NCBI RefSeq assembly: GCF_932294415.1
Contig: NC_065538.1
Coordinates: 20,925,759-20,989,758, forward strand
From: Quercus robur
Taxonomy: Eukaryota; Streptophyta; Magnoliopsida; Fagales; Fagaceae
DNA length: 64,000 bases
Reading direction: 5' to 3'
The notes under the pieces: generated by a model
What the model saw: the letters and a program-made list of their open reading frames with translations, nothing else
What the model was told of the DNA's origin: nothing
The model's database searches: none
In this document: positions 31,855-45,259 of the stretch, piece by piece
Layout of the letters: each line of letters opens with the position of its first letter
How positions within the stretch are numbered: the stretch's first letter is position 1
Translations under genes and position numbers: made by a program

Positions 31855-32902
31855 TGTTAAGTTATGATTTTTTTCATAACATTTGTTTTGGCTAATTCCA
31901 TGACAAAAAGGTGTTGTAATTTCATTAATTTATTTCCTTGTATTTTTGTGGGATTTATTTGTATTGGGTTTAGTATTAAGTGGTGAAGATTTGATCAAGA
32001 CAGCTAAAAGTCACATGAGGAGCAAATGTCGGAAGCTAAAAAGTCAAGTGCGTGCCAGTTGTGGAAGTTGAAGAGTCATGTGCTAGCTGTGCCAGCTATA
32101 TCTCGCGACTCAGGTGACCTGCGAAGTTGACCCGTGAATTTTCCCTGTTAGCAGAAATTTGACTTTTTGTATTTTTTCTCCACTCATACCATATATACCC
32201 TCATTATCCACAGAAATGGTAAGGAGCCTATTGAGAGAAAAATCCTAAGAGAGGTTTCTACAACACAACCACCTTATTAGAGAGAAAGCTACTTATTCTT
32301 AAAGAGAAATTTTTGTAATCTCATCTCTTTCCCTCTCCCATTGTTATACTCATTGAGAGGAGATTTGTACCCAAACACTACCCACACCCATTCAAAGTGT
32401 TAAAGGGTGTTTTTGGAGCTTGGGAAGCATTGGAAGATGCCAAGGATGGTGGATGCAATATGGAGCCTATTACGGGATCTAGAAAGTTAGAAAAGACACG
32501 GTTCGACATAACCTTGTTGGAGCAAGAAGCTTGGAGGGCTTAGGTGCATCGGGTAGATTATGCTTGGATGGTCTATTGTTATTCATGTGTCCCAATTGAT
32601 TTTCTAGTGGATCATTTACCACTTGGAAGGCGGCGGAGAGGTTTTTCGTTGTGTTCTTCAGTTTCCTCTTCGATAACACGTCTCAGTGTTATCTTTGTGT
32701 TTGCTTCTCTCTTTTCTACTCTCTTCCTTTTAATTGCTGCTATGTTTGTGATTAATTATGGTTTAGAGTGTTTTGCCAATTTGGGTATTGCTTATATTTA
32801 TCATTTTGCACATCAATTGTTTGAATATAAGTTTTGGATTGTAAAACTTGAATTTGAGGGTCTAAACAATCACAAGTGTTTTACATACTAAGTTAGTTTT
32901 TA
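31855..32902 (+). repeat. Left LTR of the LARD-like element
   Basis: TGTTAAG...; TATA-like ccatatatacc at about 32191. Confidence 0.85.
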
Positions 32903-33993
32903 ATTGTTTTACATTGTTGTTTATAATGTGCATGCTAGGTATTTGATAAAATGTCTCTTAGGCATTTTCTCACTTGTTTGGACTCTGATGAGTTTCAAAC
33001 TTTGGGGTTTCTCATGTTTTCTCATTAGGAACATGTTTGGTTCATTGATTGTGTATTTAACACACCTTACCCCAGTGCATTTTTCTTGCTTTGGTCATGC
33101 ATTGAACATAACCACCTCTTGCACACATTTTTGCTACCCTTGTCATGCATTGGTCTATACCTTATTTCTTCATCCTAGCATGTCATGTTTACCTTATGCT
33201 TTGTAGCATTTTGTTTTGTCTTTTGTTTGAGCTTCATTTCTCATTCATCTTGCACCCCTCATGCATCATTGTCCTTATTCATACCTTCATCTCTTGCCCT
33301 CAATTCTCCTTGGCCCTTTGTCTATTTGTGTCAAAAAGGGGGAGAATATACTCTAGAGTAGTATACCGGAGAGTTTTGTCATTTCTATATGACTCTTGTG
33401 CACATTCTTAGGGGGAGAAATTCTATTTCTTGTGCACATTTGTAGGGGGAGGGATATTCCATAGGGGAGATGCATATACCAAGGGGGAGAAGACATTATG
33501 TTAATAAGAAAACTTTGTTTTGTTTATTTTTCTTTATGTTTGTTTTCTTGTTTGCTTTATGGTGCTTTAAGTTATATTTAGTATCTATGCTTTGTTGTTC
33601 TCATTGCATCGTGTTTGTATGTTGGACATACATCCTTATGCTATTGTGCTTCTTTGAATGCATATTCGGATGATCATTTGCTTTGCTATGTGATCATTGT
33701 AGTCATTTCTATATGACTGTTTTGGTATATGATCAAGTTGCTCATATGTTTCACATCATATTTACTTGATCGCATTTTACTTGTTACATTATACTTGTCA
33801 TTTTATTACTTGCTTTACCTTGAGGGTCTAATGTATTTTGTGCAAGTGTTTTAGGTTACAGGTATATATGTTCCAAGTTCATCACAGCTTCTAGATTTAG
33901 GTGTGTGTGAGTTTTGCCATTGTTCCCAAACTCACATTTAAGTCTAGAGTCTGTTTTAGGATGTTTTGTCACGGAATAGTCAAAAGGGGAGAC

Positions 33994-35022
33994 TGTTAAG
34001 TTATGATTTTTCTCATAACATTTTTATTGGCTTATTCCATGACAAAAAGGTGTTGTAATTTCATTGATTTATTTCCTTGTATTTTTGTGGGATTTATTTG
34101 TATTGGGTTTAGTATTAAGTGGTGGAGATTTGATCAAGACAGCTAAAAGTCACATAAGGAGCACATGCCAGAAGTTGAAGAGTCAAGTGCCAGCTGTGGA
34201 AGTTGAAGAGTCATATGCTAGCTGTGCCAGCTATATCTCACGACTTAAGTGACTCGTGAATTTTCCCTGTTAGCAGAAATGTGACTTTTCATATTCCCTT
34301 TCCACTCATACTATATATACCCTCATTACCCACAAAAATGGTAAGGAGCCTATTGATAGAAAATCCCTACGAGAGGTTTCTACAACACACCCACTTTATT
34401 AGAGAGAGAGCTACTCATTCTTAGAGAGAAATCTTTGTAGTCTTTTCTCTTTCCCTCTCCCATTGTTATATCCATTGAGAGGAGATTTGTACCTAAATAC
34501 TACCCACACCCATTCAAAGTGTTGAAAGTGTTTTTGGAGCTTGGGAAGCATTGGAAGATGCCAAGGATGGCAGATGCAATATGGACTTTATTGCGGGATC
34601 CGGAAAGTTAGAGAAGACATGGTTCAGTGTAACCTTGTTGGAGCAAGAAGCTTGGAGGGCTTAGATGCATTAGGTAGATTAGGCTTGGAAGGTCTATTGC
34701 TATTCATGTATCCCAACTGATTTTCTAATGGATATTTACCGCTTGGAGGGCGGCAGAGAGGTTTTTCACCAAGTTTTTCGGTTTCCTTTTCGATAATACG
34801 TCTCGGTGTTATCTTTGTGTTTGCTTCTCTCTTCCCTACTCCATTTCTTTTAATTGCTGCTGTGTTTGTGATTAATTATGGTTTAGGGTGTTTTGCCAAC
34901 TTGGGTATTGCTTATATTTATTATTCCGCACCTTAATTGTTTGAATATAAGCTTTGGATTGGAAAACTTGAATTTGGGGGTCTAAACAATCACAAGTGTT
35001 TTACACACTAAGTGCGTTTTCA
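33994..35022 (+). repeat. Right LTR of the LARD-like element
   Basis: TGTTAAG...GTTTTCA; TATA-like actatatatacc at about 34311. Confidence 0.85.
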
Positions 35023-35027
35023 AAGCC

Positions 35028-36550
35028 CTTATGCAACCACCTAAATTGAACAATAAAGTCTCCGTATCAATACAAAATCCAGTGCCAAACTCAATTATCT
35101 AATCAAAACAACACATAATCTGTCTCAATATCATTTCACATTTACTTGGAGTACTCAAAACTTTGAGTGAAGTGAAAATGAAAGGAAAAAAAAGTAATGA
35201 AGTATCATTAAATCACAGTTTAAAAAACTATGATGTTTTAACAGATTTGCAATTTATCATACCGAACTTAGCAAACTAATATGCATTACTCATATTCTTT
35301 TCTAGAATCTAGACACAAATGAACACTTGTTCTTTAAATAGTATATCCTAACATAATCTAGTAACAGTGGATCAGCTCACTCTAACCAATTAAAGTGAAC
35401 TTTAAAGTCATGCATAAATGAAATTTTGAATTGCAGCAATTAGAAAACTAAAATAGAGGGCATATATTCTTGGAAGAATTTGCAAATTATTATTATTTTA
35501 ATAATAATTCTTTAAATAGACACAATTTTGAAATTTATTATTATTTTGAAATATTGTTTTGGAAACACAATTTTAAGTGCACTTTCAAGTTAGAGTAAAT
35601 CTTATTTTGAAACAAAAATTTTGTAGATGAAATCGTGTTTCAAAAACATGATTTCGAAAAAAAAAAACCTAGTTGGTGCCAATTTAAATAATTATCGATC
35701 GGTCAAACATTTGTCAAATTAGCATGGAATGAGCTAAAAAAAAAAAAAAAAAAAATCCAGCAGTCAAATTATAAAGTAGTTGGAAACCTAAAAAGAAAAA
35801 GAAAAAAAAAAAAAAAGAGATATTTCAATCCATGAGATTCTAAAAAGTAACAAAATAAATTTTAATCCATTTAAATGGAACAATAAAATTTATTTGTTAC
35901 TTTTTTTATTTATTAATATTGATAGTTGGATAGTTACAAGTTACAATAGAAATGTGCCAACTAGTAGATTGACAAGATTTTTAGTGATTAATTTGTTACT
36001 TATAAAACTATATGATTTATCTTGTTACTTTTTAAAACTTAAGGGTTTATGGTCTCAAAAAAACTTAAGGGTTTATTTTATTGATTTTGAAATTAGATGA
36101 TTAATTTGTAATACACACTATTTCCACCTTTTGGTTAAAAGAAAAAAAAAATGTTAAACACTAATTATAGGTTTAGAACGTAATTTAAGAGGAAAAAAAA
36201 AGAGGTCAAAGATGAAGCAAATGATAACCTCTAGCAGGTTAGAACAATAGCGTTGTGCCTATCAAATCTTTACACACATTTGACGCTGTCAAGCGTGTCT
36301 CATGTCCACGTTAGACTCCTTTGTTTCCTCTACTATTTTCAATCTAAAAATCAATCACACTATTCAATTAAAAAAAACACACACACACGCACAGAGTGAA
36401 AAAAATAATAGAAAGAATTGACATTCAGAGTGGTTAGAATTACATTGGGTTGTAAAACTCTGGAATGTAGTACAAGTGAAACCCTTGACGAAGTGTAAGA
36501 GATGGAGAGAGAGCCTTTGTTTGACTGGAGAATCTGATTTTGAAGAGAGA
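35028..36550. other. Upstream flank of SRK copy 3, non-coding
   Basis: Homologous to the flanks of copies 1 and 2. Poly(A) runs occur at about 35737-35755 and 35800-35816. No gene. Confidence 0.6.
36050..36059. mobile_element. Micro-insertion in opposite orientation: TGGTCTC + A-run, 16-bp direct repeats
   Basis: tggtctcaaa lies between exact copies of aaaacttaagggttta (36034-36049 and 36060-36075). The A-run side suggests the poly(A) of a plus-oriented insertion. Confidence 0.6.
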
Positions 36551-36661
36551 CTTTGACTAAGAAGGTATGCTCTTATAACATGGGGAAGACCATATTTTGC
36601 ATGGATCAGCTCACCATTATGGTCTTCTCCATGTTATAAGAGCATACTTTCTTAGTCAAAG
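36551..36661. repeat. Inverted duplication: 43-bp arms, 25-base loop
   Basis: 36551-36593 and 36619-36661 are inverted copies with 41 of 43 positions paired. The homologous flanks in copies 1 and 2 have one arm only. Any transcript through it would form a long near-perfect hairpin. Confidence 0.85.
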
Positions 36662-36834
36662 TATTCCTGAAGACCATATTTTAATTACATGATCAATGAA
36701 GTTATCGAAACAAGACAAAGCTACATGACTATTAAATGAGTTATGATATTAAAGCAGACGCGCATATTGATTATTTATTTTGTGGGTTTTATGGGATTTG
36801 AACGCTAGTGTTTTAATTATGAGTTGATTTTACT

Positions 36835-37055
36835 TGTTCATATTTCCTATTAGTAATGATATTCCATTTCTCATTAGTATTTAATTTAGACAAATTTACA
36901 AACAAAGTACCATGGTTAATGACCAGATTGTTGATGTACCATCTGTCATCTTAGTGCAAGATGTGCATGCCTACCCGTCTCTTACTAAGGTAATCAAGGA
37001 GATGGTCTCAATTCCGGTAATGTTAAGGGTCTGTTCTAGGCATTTTGAGGAATTA
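36835..37055. repeat. Segment R, copy 3 of 4
   Basis: This copy reads gatgtaccatctgtcatctt...gatgtgcatgcctacccgtc...ggtaatcaaggagatggtct and is open on the plus strand across this stretch (VQDVHAYPSLTKVIKEMVSI). It is followed by the 3' flank of BAC2 copy A. Confidence 0.65.
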
Positions 37056-37059
37056 TATT

Positions 37060-38893
37060 TCTTGGAAGCTGTTTGAGTATTAGCAACAGTGTGATTCCTG
37101 ATGACATGGATTGGTACATTAATAGGCATAAATTCTGGTCTCATTTCTTTCCGAGTGCATCTCTTTGAATTGAAGAATCATTCATGAGAGTAAGGGAAGA
37201 CACAGCAATTAATGATGTGGATACATGAAGATTATTTGGTGGGGTCATCATTTGCTGATCATTAAGATGGATGGAATGAGTGGTTGGTAATGAAAAAAAT
37301 AATATTAATTATGAAATGGCTAGGCTTGCGCTCGCGCTTTAGAGTTATGCAGCACAAATTAAGCAAACGGCTAGGCTGCCTGCTTTTGCACTATACTGCA
37401 GAAGGATTGTGACATCTTGTGCATGCAGCATTACAGATGCAACTGGGGCGTGATGATTTGTATGGTTCTGAACTTCTCATACTTCTGAATCTGTATAAGG
37501 GGTCAGTTGAGTTGTTTGGGCTGTTGGGCACCATATACCAATGTGTTGGCAGAGATTACATTGCGGTTGGAAGATGCCAAGGCAGGGTTGTGTGTAATGC
37601 ATCGTCTTGGCTGTTATGCAGCATGTGGATATTTCTAGGCTGCTGCATAGGGAATGTGTATTCTACTTGTTGTGTACATTTAACCATAACTCTGATTTTT
37701 TATGATTAATAATTGTATCTCATTGAGTGAAATCACTACCAAAGAGCCAAAATCTTGCAGGTGACGAGCATAATCATGCGTAGTCTGTCCCCCAAAATTT
37801 AAAATATACCCCAAAATATTACTTTTGGCCCCCCTCCTCCAAAAATATTCTCAAATTAACATTATTTTATTGTCGTGTGGGGGCATGGAAGCATGATGTA
37901 GAATGTGCTAGAATATTGAATAGCACCATACTTGTTAATAATGATCTGTTACCGTTGATTGGAGTCTAAAGGTCTAGAGAACTATCATGTGGAAATTATT
38001 AAAACTAATTTGTTTGATTTGTCAATTAATGATTAAAATGGAGTGAAAAATTAAGACCACTAATTTTACATTAAGGACAAATTATCGTAAATTTACAATT
38101 TAGGAAATATCTAGTGTTGATGTCCTAAATTTTGAAAATCCTCAAACAAAATTTCAAAAAATCACCACCAATGAAATTTGTATTAGTTTATTGCAACATG
38201 ATCTTTAATTGTGCCAACAAATATTAGATTGTAATGTTAATTAAGGTGATAAAATTTGAAAATTCCTTAAATTTTTTTTGGTTTATACTTCGGCCCCCCT
38301 AAGCTCGAATCTTGGTTCCGTCCCTGGTTTGTCCTATATTTTGTTAAAATTTTCTCATTAAAAAAATAAATGCTGCAGAGTTTATAAGCAAAGATGCTAA
38401 ATTGATCAAATGATGTGGAGTTCACTTCAAGCTATTAACAACAGCTAAATTCTCTCTGGGGACAATTCAGATAAGATCTATCTGTATTTTAATCGTATGA
38501 TCTATGAAGTCAAATATACAGATTAATAGATTACATTACTATTAAGTGGCTTATGTAATTAAAGAAAACATGGATAGATTTGAAATGTCTGTTATGTTAA
38601 AAGAACGTTCCTCCACGTCAGGTTGGAGGAAAATTCTATCTACTCTTTCATTGCCTAGATGTAAATTTCTATCTGGTCTTTAATTGTCTAGATATGTTGC
38701 TTGACAAAAGTACATCCTTTTCTTCCATATAAATGTGGATCTCTCTGAAAAATACAGCAATAGTGCTTCAACAATGATGACATATCATTCACGATATACA
38801 TTGTTGTTAAGGCCTTCGCCTATAGAATATTATTAGAGAGATTTCTACTACCAGAAGTTGAGCCTCTTCGGAAAGTACTTCCTAAATTGCATT
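37060..38893. other. 3' flank of BAC2 copy A, with a hAT-like end
   Basis: No gene. 37380-37700 and 38500-38890 align with the 3' flank of copy B (55380-55690 and 55740-56050). Between them, about 37770-38326 is an extra block ending cttggttccgtccctg. That is the same terminus as other hAT-like elements here, but its left end is not clear. Confidence 0.5.
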
Positions 38894-40637
38894 CTACTTT
38901 TGAATGCTTCTATTGTTGAACAGGCATCTCAGAGCTATCTCATAAGAAGAGAATATAGCCCCATTCACCACAAATGCCCGAGCAACTGTAGTTCCTAATC
39001 CTCGCCAAAGCATGTGGTATCCTTCATCTTTTACAATCCTGCCAAAGCAATCAACAATGCCAGTGTATTTCTGTGGAGATGAGAGTGATTGAGCCTGTAG
39101 TCTGGTCTTTACAACATCTAAGGGGTAGCATGAAACCCAACTGGCAACTCCTGCTAGACCTCCTGCAACCAACATTGTGTTGAGGCTTTCTTGGCCACTC
39201 TTTCTGCAGCCAGGGTGAAGCTGCTCCCTCAAATACTCATATGTGTAGAAGTAGAAACCGTGAGAAGGAGCATCCCTTAGCAAGGTTATGGTTAAACCTC
39301 GGTACATCCCCTTTATACCTTCTGTTTTGAATATGCTTGTGGCAACACTTACTGGTCCTTTGTAAGGATCTGACTGATGTAGTTTTGTGTAGCTATTGTT
39401 CTGCAATTGAAGGCGGATTTTTACTAGTTCTACTGGGGTGAGAATTAGGCTCTGAAAAGCACCAGTACCAAATCCTCCTAGAGCAACACCTTTGTAGGAA
39501 GGAGGATCTGTTGCTGAAACAGATGAGTCAAGTGCTTGAGAGAGGACAGCATAGATCTGGAAAACTATGGCATTCTGCAATGTACAAACCCTCAACATGA
39601 CTTGAGTCAGTGTAAAGAATTGTTATATCAGTTTTGCAAAACCAAAAACCATTTAAAGGAATCACGTTTACATTATAAATATATACATTAACACACAGAC
39701 CTAAAACTGACTTGCCTGCAGCCTTATATTTGAAAACCAAGAATGACTCCATTTTTTCTTTTTGGTTGTGCCCAAGATTAAAATGTAAATTGCATCAAAA
39801 TTTGATTATTAAAGTTTATACTTCTGGCTTACACTATCTCCTGGTATTATTAAAGCAGGCACTTTTATTGAATATTTGCTTTATACTTAGTGAGCAATAA
39901 CTATTCCTGTATATTTTCTCTTACAATTAATGTCATGATTTGGTCTTAGTAACATGGTTTGGCAAAACCCAACTTCAAGAATCAAGTGAAAATATTCTTT
40001 TAAATAAAAAAATAAAAATCAATATAAGTTGATAATCAAAGATTCAAAAATAAATATAAATAATATATATTAACACACAGACCTAAAGTTCACATGCCTG
40101 CAGCCTTACATTTGAAAACCAAGAATATGACTCTTTTTTTTTGGTTGTATCCAAGATTTAAATGTAAGCTAAGTAAAAAAAAAACAAATTTTTCTTTCCG
40201 AGTGGTCAAGTAGTCTCAAGTTTTCCAAAATAATGAGCCATGAAAAATTCACAACAATGTGATGTTTCTTTTACCACTTGTGATTACACTCAGGAAATCA
40301 GTCGGTTTAACTAAATGACACATTGAAACAAAAATTCCAAACACCTTGTAGACATTAAACTTTACCCACCACAAGACCACGACCAAAGAATGAACGAGTC
40401 CAACCCCTTTTGGAACAAAATAAACAATAATATCGACAGCCTCAACAACTATTGAATCTCACTACTGGCAGCTAATCACCATCCAACTAATATTTCAAGA
40501 TCATGCTTGAATGCTCAACAATTCATAACTCATTGAGCAATAGACCATTTCACTTTTTTCAAGCAATGCCCAAAACATAAACCATCGACTAAACATTGGA
40601 AATCTCAAGAATCAAAACATTCAACCCTTGCAAATCC

Positions 40638-40675
<38 letters not shown>

Positions 40676-41177
40676 AAACTCAACAATCCAAAGCACCAAT
40701 TCAAGGGAGATTCACATTGTACATTTGAAAGGCCATAATTCACAAAAATTTCTCACATTGATGTCCAAGACCAAGGTGCCGATCGGTAACTTCATATTGA
40801 GACACTAGCGGCGATTGGCACTTACTCTTTGAAATTCATTCTTTTTCAGACCTATATCCAATTTCTCTGTACACAACTCTAGGAATTACCATCATGCAAA
40901 ATCCACACATTTGCTCAAACAAAGTAAAATGGACACACGATTCTCAAATGGACACAATTTTTTTTTTTTTTTTAAAAAAAGAAAAAAAGAAAAGAAAGTC
41001 AAATGGTTGCACCGAAAATGGGTGCGTTAGGCCCATGAAATAATTTAAAAAAAATGTGTGTTAAGCCCATAGACCATTTTCAAAAATCATCATCTTTACT
41101 AAGGTATTAGACCTGTGATTTATTTTTTCAAAAAAAAATTTCATCTTCCGAACTAGGGGAATTGCCCTACCATGTCT

Positions 41178-41220
<43 letters not shown>

Positions 41221-44091
41221 GTACAAGAGTCATTGAGCTCTCCAACTTTTTTTTCTCTACTTCTTTAGGTCAAATCATCTCCAAACCTAGAGATATAGAG
41301 CCCGATTGGATTGAAGGGTGAGGGAAGAGGAGTAAAATAGAGTTGGTCGAAAATAGACTAATTTTAGGCTAATTCTACTCTATTTCATCTTTCTCTCCTC
41401 AATTCATATGGATAAGGTCTCATGGTGCTTTTTCAGCAAGCCCGCATTTTCTATTCTCTTTTTCCCCTCCTAAAAATATGCTTGATTATAAAATAAAATA
41501 GTAAAAAAATAAAAATCCTATGGATCAAATTGATTAAAAAAAGGTAGTTTCACAAGAAATTCAACAAAAAATTTTAAAAGGCCCAATAAACTTAATTTTT
41601 TCCCTCTAACCAACTAGGGGCAATGGGCCCTTGACTTACTTTAAATTTCTTTTCATTTGAGCATGGTCTCACTTTCTGCTGGTTTTCCAATAATGAAATT
41701 TTTTGTAAAAATTTTATTAAAAAAAAAAAAATTAGCGTTCCTTCAAAATTAGGAAGACTTTTCTTTTATTCAAAATTCAAAACTTTCTTCTCAGCTATCC
41801 CTTTTTCAAATCGAGCATGGATAATTTCTTCGACAAAAGTTTTTGCAAATCATGATCTTTATATTCTTGCCAGTTAACTTGCACAAAAAAAGAGATTAAT
41901 TTCATTTGATCCATGTGAGGATCTTTGCTCATCACGTGGAAAAAAAAAAAAAAAAACAAAAAACAAAAAACAAAAAACAAAACAAAACAAAATCCTACAA
42001 GGCAGTTAAGGAAATACCACTCATTAAAATATCTTAAATCCTTTTACCCTCAAATCAAAATTTCAAAATATCTGCCGCTGTGAAATGCCATCTCAGAAGA
42101 TTTATCTATCACAAATACTATTAACTTTTCAATTTTGATTTTGCCTCCATGAAAAAAAGAGACAGAAAGTTTAAAATTAAAAAATACTTGGAGAACACTT
42201 TGAACATAAAGTAGCTTAAAAAACGATCTCTTCAATTATGTAATTATTCTCAAATAAATAAAAAAAATCAAGCTAAAATTGTTCAAAATTAAAAAAAAAA
42301 AAAAAAAATTTCAGATCCACATTGATAGGTAATTTTGACATAGTAAACATTTAAATTTTGAACAAACAATATTTGTAACAATCGTTGCATTTTGAATCAT
42401 TTTTCAAACTCCACTGGAATCTATGGTTTTAAAAATGGGATTGGACCAAACAGTCCGGCCAATTCAACAGAGAATTGGGTACTAGTCCAATCCGATAAAA
42501 ATGCCCAAAACCAATCAAAAATTGGTTAAAATTAAAAACCAAAGGTAAATCTGATTTTGCCCCCAATCCGGTTTTTAAAGCCATGTTGGAATCACCTTAG
42601 TCCAATGTGAGTCAAACATTATGACTAAAATCCTGAGGCATGCATAGATTAGGTAATTTAGAGAGATTTGACACTTTTATATAGCAAAAAAGGTGAACGA
42701 CACTTCTGTCATGGAAGTTGGCATTTTTTTCCTAAAGCTCCAAAATTTCAAATTTCAATGCCACTTTTTTTGCTCCAAACATGCAAGTGGATAGATACAA
42801 GTTCAAAAACTTTTGGATAGATAGAAAGGAGGGCAATTTGGACTCTCTAATCAATTTACAGCTATAAAAAACACACCCCTTCCCCCTTACCTTAAAAAAT
42901 TAGGAGACTTTTTGGCTATCAAATTTTCAGATCTAGTTTTGTGTTCTTGTAGAGAAAGATTATGTTGCTTTCATGCAACAAGATGACGACCAAAGCTTCA
43001 TTAGCCATCATTTTCTATCTCTCAAACATCATTCTCACACCACTCAAGTCATCTCAATCATCCTCCCGAAGCCCTAAACATCATAGAATCATTAAACACC
43101 TAAGACACCATCTTTTGACTCTAAAAGCTTCATTCATCAAAGTCTCAGCACATCATTCTCAATATCACCATCTCAAGCTCACGATGATCAAATCTTGAAG
43201 TTCATTTCAAGAGTTCTCTATGCACAAAATCCGAAGACACCGAGTCGCACATCACTAATCCACTACACAGAACAACAACAACAAATCCATCTTAACCTCA
43301 TGATGATCAAATCTTGAGGTTCATTTCAGTAGTTCTCCATCCACAAAATCTAAAGACATGAGGTTGCACATCACAAATCCACTACACACAACAACAAGAA
43401 GCACCATTACCTTTACTATGAAAGTGAGAAATCCGTGAATTATTTCAAGGAAGCAAGGGTGGAAACTTATTCTATATTTTTGATAGTGATCATTTGAAAG
43501 AGGATGTCACATGCAAGTACAAGAATCACAACTACTAAATTATTCATGCCTCTCTCTCTCTCTAGCTCTCTCATGATTAGTGTTCATTCATATCATGTAT
43601 TACCAAGACGTCAGTAAATCAAATGCACAATAAGATCACCGCCTGCCATTTCCTAAAAACTGATCTACAGATTGGGTAGAATGGATGCCTAAACACATTT
43701 AAGTTGACACACTTTAGCTATTTTATTATTACGGTCTGGCTTTGCCACAAGTAAAGATGAAAACTTGATAAAATTTATTTATTTATTTTGACAAAAAGCT
43801 TAGAGTGTTGAGCATACATAAGTTAGGGTTTGTCAATCCTGATTTTTTTTTTTTTTTTTTTTTTTGAGAGGAATCGTCAATCCTACTTTGATTTATAAAT
43901 ATATTTCTGCTTTGATATTATAAATATATTTCTAATCTTTTTACTTGCAATTGTTTTCCTCTTTCTCATTAATAAATTGCTATTTCTATGGCTGCTAACA
44001 AGTTATAACATTGATTTGGATATTGTCATTTGCTTATGTATTGATAATTTAGTGCTTAATAGTCATTAGATTTTATAATTAATTTGTGTAA

Positions 44092-44125
<34 letters not shown>

Positions 44126-45224
44126 TAATATAAAGAAATAAGTTAGATCAAAAATTTTTCTCAAACTTGAATTAACCCAATAAAAGATCCTTCTATTCTC
44201 AAATCAAAAGAAAATAGAAAAATTCATACTCTCATACAGTTATCTTTATTGAATTGTATGTATTGATAAATAAAGTCCATTTAATTCTCAATCTACATAT
44301 CTCAAAATCCTAGCAACAATTTAGCCTATTCTATAGAGATTTGGACTATACTTTATAAACAGCTAATACCAATATTGGTCATTATTAATGGGGAATAGTT
44401 TCAATAATTTTCTTTTAACATATATCATCAATATTGGTGATTTTTCACTTTTTGTTTTACAAAAAGTAGAATCTTACAACTCTTAATTTGATATTCAAGA
44501 TTCTTTTAACAAGCTTGACAACCATGGGTGGGACCTGTTTAAAGCCTCATAAATGATTCCACAAGAGCACTCATTAACAAAATCATACTTAATTTATCTA
44601 TGAATTTGATGAAAGGATTTTTATATTATGGGTCTGTTTGGATACAGCTTATTTTGCTGAAAACAGAAAACTGAAAACACTGTAGCAAAATAAATTTTAA
44701 ATGTGTAAATAGTACCATGAGGCCCATTTTTAATATTTTTTTTTAATAAAGTAGTTGTGGGTCCTGTAAACAGTATGTGAACAGTGCATGAACAGTGTAC
44801 TTTGTCTCCTAAAAATTGAAATGCGTGCAAAAAAAAAATGCAAAACGTCAGATACAGGAAAATAATTTCTATACTATGATATGCTTTTGACTGAATAAAG
44901 ACATTTGTGTTAAGCTAAGGGGCTTTTTGGTTGGCGTGTTTCCGTGACTCAATTCTCAGTTTCCATAACTCATAACTCAAAAATGGTAGGACCCATAGCA
45001 AAAAGGTTATTTAGGAAGTCCATAACTTTGTTTCCATCACTCAATTATCTGATTTTCCATTACTCATAACTCAATGACAATATTGTAATTAAACACACAT
45101 AGGGGACCCACAAATAGTATTCAGCCGCAACTTTTGACCACCTTTTGACTTTTTTTTTCCTTTCTTCTCTGGGTTGGCTGTTCGGGTTTTTTTTTTTTTT
45201 TTTCATTGGTTCGGTCTGTTCTGG

Positions 45225-45259
<35 letters not shown>

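Larger units (their letters stand above)
31855..35022 (+). mobile_element. Non-coding LTR element (LARD-like), 3.2 kb
   Basis: LTRs at 31855-32902 and 33994-35022 start TGTTAAGTTATG. The right one ends gcgttttca and the left one is degenerate (ttagttttta). The element is flanked by the 5-base duplication aagcc (31850-31854 and 35023-35027), and the junction matches the uninterrupted gaacaagctcttatgcaacc of SRK copy 2. A polypurine tract (caaaaggggagac) precedes the right LTR. The 1.1 kb interior has no gag-pol but repeats ggggga(g)-type motifs (aaagggggagaatata, tagggggagaaa, aagggggagaagac), as seen between pol and the 3' LTR in some copia elements. The LTRs differ by roughly 10% by eye, so this is older than the element at 9752. 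Confidence 0.88.
40181..44630. other. BAC2-A intron: repeat-rich, non-coding
   Basis: No gene. It holds poly(A) runs at about 40638-40672 and 41179-41218; a decayed Tourist-like MITE (about 41298-41420); sequence with a TATA-like ctataaaaaacacac (42862) that may be LTR remnant; a two-unit 120-bp tandem repeat at 43177-43405; and a micro-insertion at 43841. None of it is in the copy B intron. A 78-codon plus frame at 42962-43198 lies at the start of this repeat sequence and lacks support. Confidence 0.55.

Noticed and set aside
32544..33673. Several 60-115 codon plus frames rich in Phe/Leu/Cys
   Set aside because: They fall in the LTR and interior of a non-coding LTR element and have no family resemblance.
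42962..43198. 78-codon plus frame with a hydrophobic start that looks like a small secreted peptide
   Set aside because: It lies at the edge of a 120-bp tandem repeat downstream of a TATA-like motif in probable LTR remnant, and the low-complexity His/Ser-rich tail comes from the repeat.
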